Origin: JAHFUS01 sp035689115
Lineage (GTDB): Bacteria > Actinomycetota > Acidimicrobiia > Acidimicrobiales > GCA-2861595
Length of the DNA: 20,552 nt
Assembly: GCA_035689115.1 (NCBI GenBank)
Contig: DASSMA010000051.1
Location: 1-20,552, forward strand
Direction: 5' to 3'
Shown here: positions 7,762-14,865 of the stretch, piece after piece
How the letters are laid out: each line of letters opens with the position of its first letter
Numbering within the stretch: the stretch's first letter is position 1
The notes under the pieces: generated by a model
The model's input: only the letters and a program-made list of their open reading frames with translations
The model's database searches: none
Told to the model about the DNA's origin: nothing
Program-made: the position numbers and the translations under genes

Positions 7762-8873
7762 ACATCGAGCTGCACCTCGTGCCCGTTCGCGATCTGGTCG
7801 AGGAGTACGAGAACCTCGGGTACGACGGCGTCACGGGCTACGGCGGGCTGCTCGACATCCGTCCGAAATTCCAGCGTGAGTTCATCTACGACATGGCTCA
7901 GCGACGGGCTGTGATCCGCACCATCCTCGACGGCTTCCCACTCAACATCATGTACTGGTCGGTACAGACCGACGAGGCGGGCAATACCTCGTATGAGCTG
8001 CTCGACGGCCAGCAGCGGACCATGTCGATCTGCGAGTACGTCGAGGGCGAGTTCTCTGTCGAGATAGACGGCTACCCGAAGAACTTCGACAACCTCTCCG
8101 TCGATGAACAGAACAAGATTCTCGACTACGAGCTGATGATCTACCACTGCACCGGCACCGAGGACGAGAAGCTGCAGTGGTTCGAGATTATCAACATCGC
8201 TGGTGAGACACTTAAAAAGCAGGAGCTGCGGAATGCTATCTACACAGGTCCGTGGCTGACTGATGCGAAGCGCTACTTCTCCCGTGAGAATCAGGCAGCT
8301 CACTTGCTGGCGCGGGATTATGTGAACGCTGGCGAGGTGGATCGCCAGGCCCTCTTGGAAAAGGCGATCGCCTGGGCTGCCGGCAAGGGCGACGACAACA
8401 TCAAGGCTTACATGAACGAGCATCGGCTCGATCCCAACGCGACGGCGCTGTGGCTGTACTTCAAGAGCGTTGTGGACTGGGCCAAGGTAACCTTCCCAAA
8501 GGTCCGCTCTCACATGAGATCCGTGCCGTGGAACGTGCTTTACGAGCAGTTCAAAGATAAGACGCTGGATACCGACGCCCTCGAAGCTGAGGTGAAGACC
8601 CTCATGGAGGACTCGGAGGTCCAAAAGAAGTCGGGCATCTACGAGTACGTGCTCATACGTGACGAGCGAACCCTCGGGCTTCGGGCCTTCGACGAGAACA
8701 CAAAACGCGAGGCGTACGAGCGTCAGGACGGCATTTGTCCTCAGTGCGGCGAGCATTTTCAGTACAGCGAAATGGACGGCGACCACATCATCCCTTGGAG
8801 GGACGGTGGCAAGACGGTTCCCGACAACTGCCAGATGCTCTGCATCCGGGATAATCGCACCGGGCGTCGCTAG
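7758..8873 (+). CDS. DUF262 domain protein with C-terminal HNH nuclease domain
   Basis: This 371-residue protein starts at a TTG overlapping the methylase stop (TTGA), which indicates coupled translation and a joint function. The N-terminal DUF262 (GmrS/ParB-like fold) shows IRPKFQREFIYD, 'RTILDGFPLNIMYW' and the signature DGQQR (residues 83-87). In GmrSD-type systems this domain is linked to nucleotide use. The C-terminus is an HNH nuclease with C327-x2-C330, a GDHIIPWRDGG core (D342, H343) and N-x2-MLC (C362). The fourth zinc-binding Cys is replaced by Asp (CIRDN), and the protein ends six residues after it. Codon choice is less GC-biased than the conjugation genes, matching the methylase. 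By analogy it is probably the restriction or effector part of a methylase-protected system. It might instead be a modification-dependent nuclease. Confidence 0.85.
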   Translation: MNIELHLVPVRDLVEEYENLGYDGVTGYGGLLDIRPKFQREFIYDMAQRRAVIRTILDGFPLNIMYWSVQTDEAGNTSYELLDGQQRTMSICEYVEGEFSVEIDGYPKNFDNLSVDEQNKILDYELMIYHCTGTEDEKLQWFEIINIAGETLKKQELRNAIYTGPWLTDAKRYFSRENQAAHLLARDYVNAGEVDRQALLEKAIAWAAGKGDDNIKAYMNEHRLDPNATALWLYFKSVVDWAKVTFPKVRSHMRSVPWNVLYEQFKDKTLDTDALEAEVKTLMEDSEVQKKSGIYEYVLIRDERTLGLRAFDENTKREAYERQDGICPQCGEHFQYSEMDGDHIIPWRDGGKTVPDNCQMLCIRDNRTGRR

Positions 8874-9285
8874 TCGTTCGTCGTTGAAATTGGTTGAGTA
8901 TGTAACCCGCTGCACGTCGACCATGCCAAGCGTTTCGACGTGCCTGTCCCTGACGGACGAGCCGCGCGCCATCCCGGAACGGCTGGCCAGCTCAAGGACC
9001 GATCGGCACCGCGCGGTGGAGCATGCCGAGACCGCCGCTGCTTGCCAACGACGGTGTGGCCAAACAGCGAGATTCGCCATCACGTGGGGGTGAGCACACC
9101 GACCGCCGGCTGTACGGGGGACCTTCACCAGTGTGCCCGCCTGGTCGGTCGCCACCCGAGACCGGAGTCGAACCACTAGAACGACGAACGTTGGCGTTCG
9201 TGGGCCTCCACAAAGCTGGCCGAGAGATCATCGCGAAGGTCCATCGTGGAGGCCCTACCCAAGTCAAGTCCGCGATGCGTCGCTC
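8874..9285. other. 412-bp convergent intergenic region with inverted repeats, no gene seen
   Basis: No frame here has family-like content. The stretch contains a 7-bp hairpin ACGAACG-TTGG-CGTTCGT (9184-9201). Immediately after it comes a 10-bp inverted repeat, GGGCCTCCAC (9202-9211) with GTGGAGGCCC (9246-9255), around a 34-base loop. Placed between converging transcripts, these could end transcription from both sides, although no T-runs follow. They could also mark a recombination scar where the methylase cassette was inserted. Confidence 0.5.
9184..9255. terminator. candidate bidirectional terminator structures
   Basis: Two adjacent inverted repeats (9184-9201 and 9202-9211 paired with 9246-9255) lie between the stop codons of the DUF262-HNH gene and the coupling-protein gene. 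Their position suits a terminator for both; the lack of a U-tract makes this uncertain. Confidence 0.3.
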
Positions 9286-10260
9286 TCAGGCATTGAACGC
9301 ATGGCTGTAGTCCGTCAGACGCTCGGCGGCTGTTGTGAGAGGGTGGGAGGTCAGCTTCCGCAACCGACGGCGTCGGTAGTACGGCCGCGACCGCAGGTGC
9401 GCCGGCGGCAGCGTCCCGTGCACAAGCAGGGCGTGGCCGGGGGGCGCCTGGCGCAGCAGGTCGCTGGGCAGCAGACGGACGCGGGTGGTCGACTCGTTGA
9501 CGCTGTGAGCGCCCCGGCCGGCGTCGGTGGACACGGCGTGCTGGCGGACCTCCTCCTCCCCGACCAAGCGGCTGGCGTACTCCATGGTCGACAGGTCCGA
9601 GACCCCGGAGAAGATGATCTTGGTGCCGTGGTTGGTGAGCACGGCGTCGGCGAGCGTGCCGTAGGCGGCCTCGATCTGGGCCTTGGACTGCCAGATGGTG
9701 ACGAGCAGGATGCCGAGCCCTGAGCACGTCGACGCCACGTTGGGCAGCCACCGGGTCGGGGTGTTGGCCGCCTCGTCGAGGACCACCAGCAGGTCGGGCA
9801 GCGGACGGTGGTGGCGACCGGCCCACTCGTAGGCCTGCTGCTCGATGAGGTCGGAGAGCATCCCGCCGAACAGCACGGCCAGGCGGTCCTGCTCGTTGAG
9901 CGGCCCGCACATGTACAAGGTGTTGGCGCCGGACACCAGCCACTCGAGGTCGACCTCGCAGGCCTGGCAGGCCGCCGCCACCATCGGGTCCTGCCACACG
10001 CCGAGCATGCGCTGGGCGGTGACGTAGATGCCGCTGGTGGTGCGGGCGTCGTTGTTCCACACCCCCTGCAGCCCGTTGAGGGCGATGGTCGCCCATTGCC
10101 TGGTGCGCTCGTCGCCGCTGGCCAGCTGCAGATCGACTAGGCGGGCCAGGTCGCCCCGGTCCTTGGCCGTGGGGCGGTCCCTCGTCATCACCCAGCGCAC
10201 GACGTCGGCCATGGACCGCCCCGACACGGCGGCCACGTAGAACAGCGAGGCCAGGAAGGC
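9286..10260 (-). pseudogene. VirD4-type coupling protein, C-terminal part (after frameshift)
   Basis: This is the second half of a type IV coupling ATPase (TraG/VirD4 family), which links the relaxase-DNA complex to the transfer channel. It contains AFLASLFYVAAVSG directly after the frameshift, the Walker B region LPDLLVVLDEAANTP, the IWQSKAQIEAAYG and NHGTKIIFSGVSD segments typical of the motor core, and a basic tail. It lies in a different frame from the N-terminal half: adding one base between 10260 and 10261 joins the two as GDLGT-AFLASLF. An internal ATG (complement of 10210-10212) could start a separate 308-residue product, but that would lack the P-loop. The DNA is otherwise undamaged, so a recent mutation, an assembly error or programmed shifting remain possible. 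Confidence 0.85.
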
Positions 10261-11108
10261 GTGCCGAGATCGCCGAAGAACTCGACGTCCTCCCGCCCGC
10301 CGCCGGGCTTGGTGAAGGCGGCCAGCAGGCTGCGGGCGGCCTTCTGGGCGCCGGTCGGGGTGGCGGCGTCGCGCAGGGGCGACCAGCTGGTGGTGGCCTC
10401 GCCGCTCACGCCGGTGGGGTCGAAGACCTTGACCTCGCCCAGCGAGCGTCGCCGGGCCAGGGTGGCCTCCAGCAGGTCGTCCCGCACGCTGGAGAGGATG
10501 GCCGGGCCCTCCCACTCCAGGATCCCCGAGATCATGTTGGCCGTCTTGCCGCAGCGGGTGGGGCCGATGACAGCCACCGCCGAGCGGTCGCCCCGCCGGC
10601 CGCGCTGGCGCCGCCCCGAGGCCCGGCGCTCGGTGGCCACCAGGCGGCGGCCCACCCGCCCGACGATCAGGCGACCCGGCTGAGGGCGGCGGACGAGGAG
10701 CGGGGCCAGGTCGCGGGGGCGGGCCAGGCGGGCCCGGGTGTCGACGCCGAGGCGCCGGCGCCGCTCGGTCCCCGGCCCGGGGCCGGCCAGGAGGCGGTGG
10801 GCGCCGGCGACGACGACGACCATCGCGACTGCCGCCAGGGCGGTAGCCGGCCAGTAGACGTAGGGCCCAGGGATGTGGCCGGCCACCTCCGCCGGCCAGG
10901 CGGCGGCGGGGGTGCCGGCGTGGCTCGGCAAGCGCAGTCCGGCCCGCATGGCAGCGCCCAGCCCGGCGGGCAGGTGATGGCCGGTGGTGGCCAGCACCGC
11001 CAGCTGGGCGCCGGCCCACACGGCGGCGGCCAGTCCGACCATCGCGCCGAGCACCCACACCACCAGGTCCTCGCCGACCGAGGGCGTCGGCGCCGGGCGG
11101 GCGGCCAT
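10188..11108 (-). pseudogene. VirD4-type coupling protein, N-terminal part (membrane anchor and P-loop)
   Basis: This is the first half of the same coupling protein. Two membrane helices (about residues 15-44 and 83-108) anchor it, as in VirD4/TraG. Walker A GPTRCGKT follows (complement of 10542-10565), then the 'ILSSVRDDLLEATLARR' and 'VKVFDPTGVSG' segments of the ATPase core. After 'EFFGDLGT' the frame changes and only an unrelated tail remains, up to a stop at 10188. The ATG at 11108 overlaps the stop of the upstream gene as TGATG, so the two are translationally coupled. The full unit 9286-11108 is 1823 bases, one short of a whole number of codons, as expected for a single-base loss. Confidence 0.85.
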
Positions 11109-11860
11109 CAGCTGGCGGCAGCCAGCACTGGGCCGGCGTCGAGCAGGGCCCGCTCCGCCCGCACCCGCTGGCGCCAGGCCCAGCGGGGGTTGCGGCCGGC
11201 GCTGGCGGCCAGCTCCTCCATGGGCCGGCCCTGGGCCCGGCTGGCCAGCACCAGCCAGCCCTCCAGCGGCGCCAGCACGCCGCGCTGCACCGCCTCGGCC
11301 AGCACGCCCGCCAGCTCCTCGGCGGCCGAGACGGCGGCAGGGGCGGCCAGCTCGGCCAGGCTGTCGTCGAACTCGGCGGTGCGGTCCCGGCGCCGGCATT
11401 CGGCCCGGGCCACCGCCCGCAGGCGCTGCCAGGTGCCGTCGACGATGGCCATGGCCGGCCACGGCGGAGGCGAGGGGGCAAGGGCGAGGATCCGCTCGTA
11501 GGCGGTGGCCACCACCTGCTGGTCGAGCTCGTCGAGGCCCTGCCAGGCGCCGGCGGGCCCGACCAGGGGCCGGGCCCGGCGGCTGAGGGCGGCCAGCCCG
11601 GGCAGCACCGCCTGCAGGACGGTGCGGGCCGGCCACGGGTCGGCGCCGACTTGGCCGAGCAGGGCGCCGAGCAGGGCGGCCGAGCCGGCGGGGTCACCCC
11701 GGCGCTGGCAGCGGGCCACCACCTCGGCCGGGCTGGTCAGGCCGGAGAGCACCGGGTCGGCGGCCGCCCACGCCCGGCACGCCCGGCGGGCTGCCGGGCC
11801 CGAGGCGGTGGCCACCCAGTCGTTCTCCAGGAGGCGGAACAGGTTCGGTGCGTCGGTCAT
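11108..11860 (-). CDS. hypothetical protein with sigma-factor-like layout
   Basis: The protein is 250 residues from ATG 11860; a GTG at 11881 is a possible alternative start. It lies between the ExoVII-like gene and the coupling protein, with its stop overlapping the latter's start. I do not recognise a strict family. The order of segments resembles an ECF-type sigma factor. An N-terminal helical part has an 'LDELDQQVVATAYERILA' stretch like region 2, then 'WQRLRAVARAECRRRDR'. A C-terminal 'EGWLVLASRAQGRPMEELAASAGRNPRWAWRQRVRAERALLD' stretch looks like a region-4 helix-turn-helix. These are resemblances by eye, and the usual promoter-binding residues are not clear. It may regulate the transfer operon or be an accessory DNA-binding factor. 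No membrane segment is seen. Confidence 0.65.
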   Translation of the reverse strand: MTDAPNLFRLLENDWVATASGPAARRACRAWAAADPVLSGLTSPAEVVARCQRRGDPAGSAALLGALLGQVGADPWPARTVLQAVLPGLAALSRRARPLVGPAGAWQGLDELDQQVVATAYERILALAPSPPPWPAMAIVDGTWQRLRAVARAECRRRDRTAEFDDSLAELAAPAAVSAAEELAGVLAEAVQRGVLAPLEGWLVLASRAQGRPMEELAASAGRNPRWAWRQRVRAERALLDAGPVLAAAS

Positions 11861-11882
11861 GGACCGAGGCTGCGACGGCACC

Positions 11883-11955
11883 GTTGCCCGAAACGTTGCC
11901 GGAAACGTTGCGGGCGACGTTGCCAGGCGAAGAAGTTTCGGCCGGCAACGTTGCC
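11883..11955. repeat. 12-bp tandem GTTGC repeats plus palindrome in operon spacer
   Basis: GTTGC occurs at 11883, 11895, 11907 and 11919, exactly 12 bases apart, in units like AACGTTGCCGGA. A fifth copy at 11950 sits in the palindrome GGCAACGTTGCC (11944-11955). Its 18-base context, GCCGGCAACGTTGCCAGC, differs by one base from the palindrome at 1977-1994 in the relaxase gene. The array fills the spacer between the ExoVII-like stop (11975) and the start of the next gene (11860), where an operator or iteron array would be expected. Confidence 0.75.
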
Positions 11956-11974
11956 AGCGGGGGACGCGCTGGTG

Positions 11975-12982
11975 TCAGCGGCCGGCGGCCAGCACCAGGA
12001 CGAGCAGGAGGATCACCACGGCGGCGGCCACGGCCAGGCGAAGGCGCCTGCGGGCGGCGGCCAGCTCGACGTGGTGGGCGGCGTCGGCGGCCTGGCGGGC
12101 GGCCTGGTGCTGGGCCACGCGCTCGGCCCCGGCCACCACGGCGGCGGCCGCAGCCGAGGGGGTGGGGTGGGAGCGCTGGGCGGCCAGGTCGGCCAGGGTG
12201 CGGTCGGTGGCGTGGCCGAGGGCGACCCACACCGGCACCGGGCAGGCGGCGATGGCCCGAGCCAGGTCGATCGAGTCCCAGGCGGCGAGGTCGCTGCGGG
12301 CGCCACCACCGCGGGCCACCACGATGACGTCGACGCCGGCGCCGGCCAGCAGGCGCAGGGCGCCGGCCACCTCGGCGGGGGCCTGGGGGCCGGCCATGGC
12401 GGCGGCCGCCTCCACCAGGTGCACGGGGGCCGGCGAGCGCTCGAGGACGGCCAGCACGTCGGCCCGGCCGGCGGCGGCGGCCGAACTGACCAGGCCGACC
12501 TGGCGCACCACGTCGGGCACGGGCAGGCGCTGCTGGGCGTAGAGCTCGCCGGAGGCCTGCAGGCGCGCCACCGCCGCGTCGCGAGCCAGCACGGCGGCGC
12601 CCACGCTGGCCCGGGGGTCGACGCCCTCGGCCAGCAGGCGCAGGCGCCCGAAGGCGGGGTTGGGGTCGAGGGCGCCCCACACCGCCACCTCCAGGCCGTC
12701 GACCAGCTCCAGGCCGGCGGCGGCCAGGGCGGCGTCGATCTCGGCCGCCGGCCGGCGGAAGGCGCCGACGGGGAGCACGGCGCGCACGTCGGTGGCGTCG
12801 TCGCCGTAGTCGACCAGCTCCCAGCTGACAAAGCGCGGTCCCCGGCGAAGGCCGCTGACCACGCCCCGCACCCACACCCGGTCCAGGCCGGCCGCGCCCA
12901 GGGCGGCCAGCATCGCCTGGTGGAGCTGGGCCACGCTCAGTACCGCCGCCTCCGGTGCCGCCCTCGGTGTGTGCAGTTCCAT
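11975..12982 (-). CDS. exodeoxyribonuclease VII large subunit-like protein with C-terminal membrane segment
   Basis: The 335-residue protein follows the XseA plan. An N-terminal OB-like nucleic-acid-binding domain (about residues 15-120, LSVAQLHQAM...WVRGVVSG) precedes the catalytic domain, with QVGLVSSAAAAG, VDVIVVARGGG, WDSIDLARAIAACPVPVWVALGHATD and HPTPSAAAAAVV. The family's GHETD is GHATD here, keeping His and Asp. RGGGSxEDL has become RGGGARSDL, so the acidic Glu is lost at both places. Normal XseA is roughly 400-450 residues, with a long coiled coil after the catalytic domain. Here that part is reduced to a short helix, followed by a hydrophobic segment (LAVAAAVVILLLVLVLAAGR) that ends the protein. 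The start is ATG 12982 with a GGAGG ribosome site five bases upstream. It leads the operon containing the coupling protein. Possible roles are membrane-tethered processing of transferred single-stranded DNA, or binding without cleavage. Confidence 0.85.
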   Translation of the reverse strand: MELHTPRAAPEAAVLSVAQLHQAMLAALGAAGLDRVWVRGVVSGLRRGPRFVSWELVDYGDDATDVRAVLPVGAFRRPAAEIDAALAAAGLELVDGLEVAVWGALDPNPAFGRLRLLAEGVDPRASVGAAVLARDAAVARLQASGELYAQQRLPVPDVVRQVGLVSSAAAAGRADVLAVLERSPAPVHLVEAAAAMAGPQAPAEVAGALRLLAGAGVDVIVVARGGGARSDLAAWDSIDLARAIAACPVPVWVALGHATDRTLADLAAQRSHPTPSAAAAAVVAGAERVAQHQAARQAADAAHHVELAAARRRLRLAVAAAVVILLLVLVLAAGR

Positions 12983-13395
12983 CGGTGCCTCCGGCTGCGC
13001 TCGTCGGTCCTCGCAGGGGGCGGCCCACCGGGGCGGCGTCGCGGTCCACGGTAGCGAGGGGGACCGCCCAGGTGGTGGTTCCCCGCCCGGCTCGGTGACA
13101 GGGCGGTGCGGTCGTTCACGCACGGATCCGAGGCGACGGCGGGCCGGTGCAGCCACCCGACAGGCGGCGGGGAGATGAGTGGGCGGCGGTCGGCGGGGGC
13201 GGTGCCACCGCCGCCTTCGGGCGTCAAGGGCCGCTGCGGGGCTCCGCTGCGCTCCGCTTCTCGCTGGGGCTGACGCCCCTCCCTTGACCCCCTGCGGCGG
13301 CGGTGGCCGGCCGCTGGCCATGGCCCTGATGCCCGGTGTGCCCCGTGCGGGGCACGGCATCAGGCCCGGGTGGTCCCCGGGGAGCGGAGCGGGTG
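12983..13395. other. 413-bp divergent intergenic region with repeats, no gene seen
   Basis: This spacer separates the minus-strand transfer operon from the plus-strand regulator run, so both promoters should lie here. It contains an 8-bp inverted repeat GTCAAGGG/CCCTTGAC (13223-13230, 13281-13288) enclosing a GCTCCGCT direct repeat (13241, 13251) and a GGGGC-TGAC-GCCCC hairpin (13266-13279). A 16-bp interrupted hairpin follows at 13325-13364. No convincing -10/-35 pair was found. The concentration of structure would suit a control region, a second oriT candidate or a replication origin. Confidence 0.5.
13325..13364. repeat. strong interrupted hairpin
   Basis: CCTGATGCC (13325-13333) pairs with GGCATCAGG (13356-13364), and inside it GTGCCCC (13338-13344) pairs with GGGGCAC (13349-13355) around a GTGC loop. 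A four-base bulge (13334-13337) separates the two stems on one side. It lies 32 bases upstream of the ATG at 13396. Confidence 0.7.
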
Positions 13396-14193
13396 ATGGC
13401 GACGAGGGCGAGGGCCGGCAGCGGTGGCGAGGGGCGGGCGGGAGGCGGACCAGTAGTGAGCGCGATGAGCGCAGCGGGCCCGGCCGGGCGGCGGCGGGAG
13501 GCGGGCGACTACGGGGTCGAGTTCGGCGAGCTGCCCCCGCCTCGGCGCCGGCCGGCGGCACCCCGCACGGGCAGCGGGCAGGGCCGAGGGACCCGGGGGC
13601 TGCGGGCGGTGGCCGCCCCGTCGGACCGGGCGCACGGCACCCACGCCAAGTACGTGGTGGAGCGCTGCGGGTGCGAGCCCTGCCGGGCGGCCAACCGGGA
13701 CTACGAGCGGCGCCGGCGCCAGGCCCAGTCCCGACCCGACGAGACGTGGCTGCCCTACGTGGGCGCCGAGCCGGCCCGGCGCCACCTGGCCCGCCTGTCG
13801 GCGGCCGGCATCGGGCTCAAGACGGTGGCCCGCCTGAGCGGCCTGTCCCACGGCGGGCTGTCGAAGATCGTCTACGGGTCCAAGGGACGGGGCCCGTCCA
13901 AGCGCATCCGCCCGGCCACCCTGGCCGCCATCCTGGCCGTGGAGCCGGCGGCGGCCGCCGGCGGGCAGCGGGTGTCGGCCGAGCGGACCTGGGCGCTGCT
14001 CGACGAGCTGATCGCTGCCGGCTACACCCGCACCTTCCTGGCCGCCGCCCTGGGGTCGACCAGCGCCCGACCGTCCCTGCAGCTCGGCAGGCGCCGAGTG
14101 CGGGCGTCGACGGCCAAGGCGGTGGAGCAGCTGCATCGCCGCCTGATCGGCCGCCCGCCGCCGCCCCGGCGCAGCCGGTGGACCCCCCGGTGA
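13396..14193 (+). CDS. DNA-binding protein with Cys-rich HGT motif and helix-turn-helix
   Basis: The protein (265 aa from this ATG) has a low-complexity Gly/Ala/Arg N-terminus. A motif HGTHAKYVVERCGCEPCRAAN follows (H80, C91, C93, C96) with a basic YERRRR stretch. A helix-turn-helix-like region lies at about residues 135-160 (LKTVARLSGLSHGGLSKIVYG). A second HTH-like stretch is seen near the C-terminus (WALLDELIAAGYTRTFLAAALG). The 'HGT..Y...C.C..CR.AN' motif recurs in small actinobacterial phage and plasmid proteins and may bind zinc; this is family knowledge, not shown here. The start could also be GTG 13456 or ATG 13465, which would remove the low-complexity part. It leads the plus-strand regulator run, so it may control either divergent operon. 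Confidence 0.75.
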   Translation: MATRARAGSGGEGRAGGGPVVSAMSAAGPAGRRREAGDYGVEFGELPPPRRRPAAPRTGSGQGRGTRGLRAVAAPSDRAHGTHAKYVVERCGCEPCRAANRDYERRRRQAQSRPDETWLPYVGAEPARRHLARLSAAGIGLKTVARLSGLSHGGLSKIVYGSKGRGPSKRIRPATLAAILAVEPAAAAGGQRVSAERTWALLDELIAAGYTRTFLAAALGSTSARPSLQLGRRRVRASTAKAVEQLHRRLIGRPPPPRRSRWTPR

Positions 14194-14246
14194 AACCGGG
14201 CTCGTGGCCGTCGGCCACTGCATCCGCACAAGCGAGGAGGACGGGC

Positions 14247-14822
14247 ATGCACACGAGGACGACAGCGACTTGGTCGGTGCACGAGCGCCACGACCGAGAC
14301 CAGGCCTCCGACGGCCACAGCCGCTACGGCGCCTACCTGGACAGCCGCCTGCACCACCTGGTGGGCGACGGCCAGCCCAGCCCCGAGGCGTGGGCGGCGT
14401 GGTGCTGGAACGTCGCCACCCCGCCGACCATGGGTCCCGGCTACGCCCGCTGGTCCGACCCCGTGGAGTCCACCACCTGCTGGCGGTCGTGCGAGGACGG
14501 GCGCCTGGCCGCCACCGTGGTGGTCCGGGTGCCGGCCTCGGCGCTGGCGGTGGAGCTCCCCCGCCCGTGGCGGGGCTGGGAGCGCGACGTGGACTCGGAG
14601 CTGGTGGAGCCCCGGACGGCGTGCAGCGCGCTGGCCCGGGTCACCCTGGAGGGCCCGCTGGAGGGGACGTGGCCGGCCGCTCCCGACGGCCTGTTCGACG
14701 GCGTGGAGCGCCGGGTGCTGGTGGCGGCGGCCAAGGCAGCGGTGGCGGCCGTGGTCGACGGACTGCGCTGGGGCTTCGGGCCGGCCGTCGACGCCCTGCG
14801 GGTTGGCGGAGGACGGCGGTGA
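14247..14822 (+). CDS. hypothetical protein (191 aa)
   Basis: I do not recognise a family. The ATG at 14247 has a very good ribosome site (GAGGAGG, six bases upstream), which fixes the start even though the frame is open much further back. The N-terminal part is His/Arg/Asp-rich and polar (VHERHDRDQASDGHSRYGAYLDSR). The middle is Trp-rich (EAWAAWCWNVATPP, WSDPVESTTCW), and a hydrophobic-alternating strand region follows (AATVVVRVPASALAVELP). The C-terminal part has an Ala-rich helix (VLVAAAKAAVAAVVDGLRWG). There is no signal peptide or membrane helix. It sits between two regulatory genes, 53 bases after the first and 43 before the WhiB-like gene, so it is probably co-transcribed with them. 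Confidence 0.75.
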   Translation: MHTRTTATWSVHERHDRDQASDGHSRYGAYLDSRLHHLVGDGQPSPEAWAAWCWNVATPPTMGPGYARWSDPVESTTCWRSCEDGRLAATVVVRVPASALAVELPRPWRGWERDVDSELVEPRTACSALARVTLEGPLEGTWPAAPDGLFDGVERRVLVAAAKAAVAAVVDGLRWGFGPAVDALRVGGGRR

Positions 14823-14865
14823 GCGGCTGGCAGGTAGCCGTCACCGTCGGGACGGGGGGGCGGTC

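Noticed and set aside
9140..9180. tRNA T-arm-like sequence (GGTTCGACTCC on the minus strand)
   Set aside because: The acceptor and other arms do not pair and no CCA-type end is present; at most it is a chance or vestigial fragment, so no tRNA or attachment site is called.
9023..9310. Short plus-strand frame (95 codons) in the convergent spacer
   Set aside because: Composition is not gene-like, no ribosome site is seen, and it runs into the end of the coupling-protein gene.
11883..11955. CRISPR-like array
   Set aside because: The units are 12-bp contiguous direct repeats without unique spacers, and no cas gene is nearby.
13179..13395. N-terminal extension of the open frame leading into the 14247 gene
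   Set aside because: It crosses the hairpin region and another gene in a different frame; the strong ribosome site at 14236-14240 sets the start at 14247.
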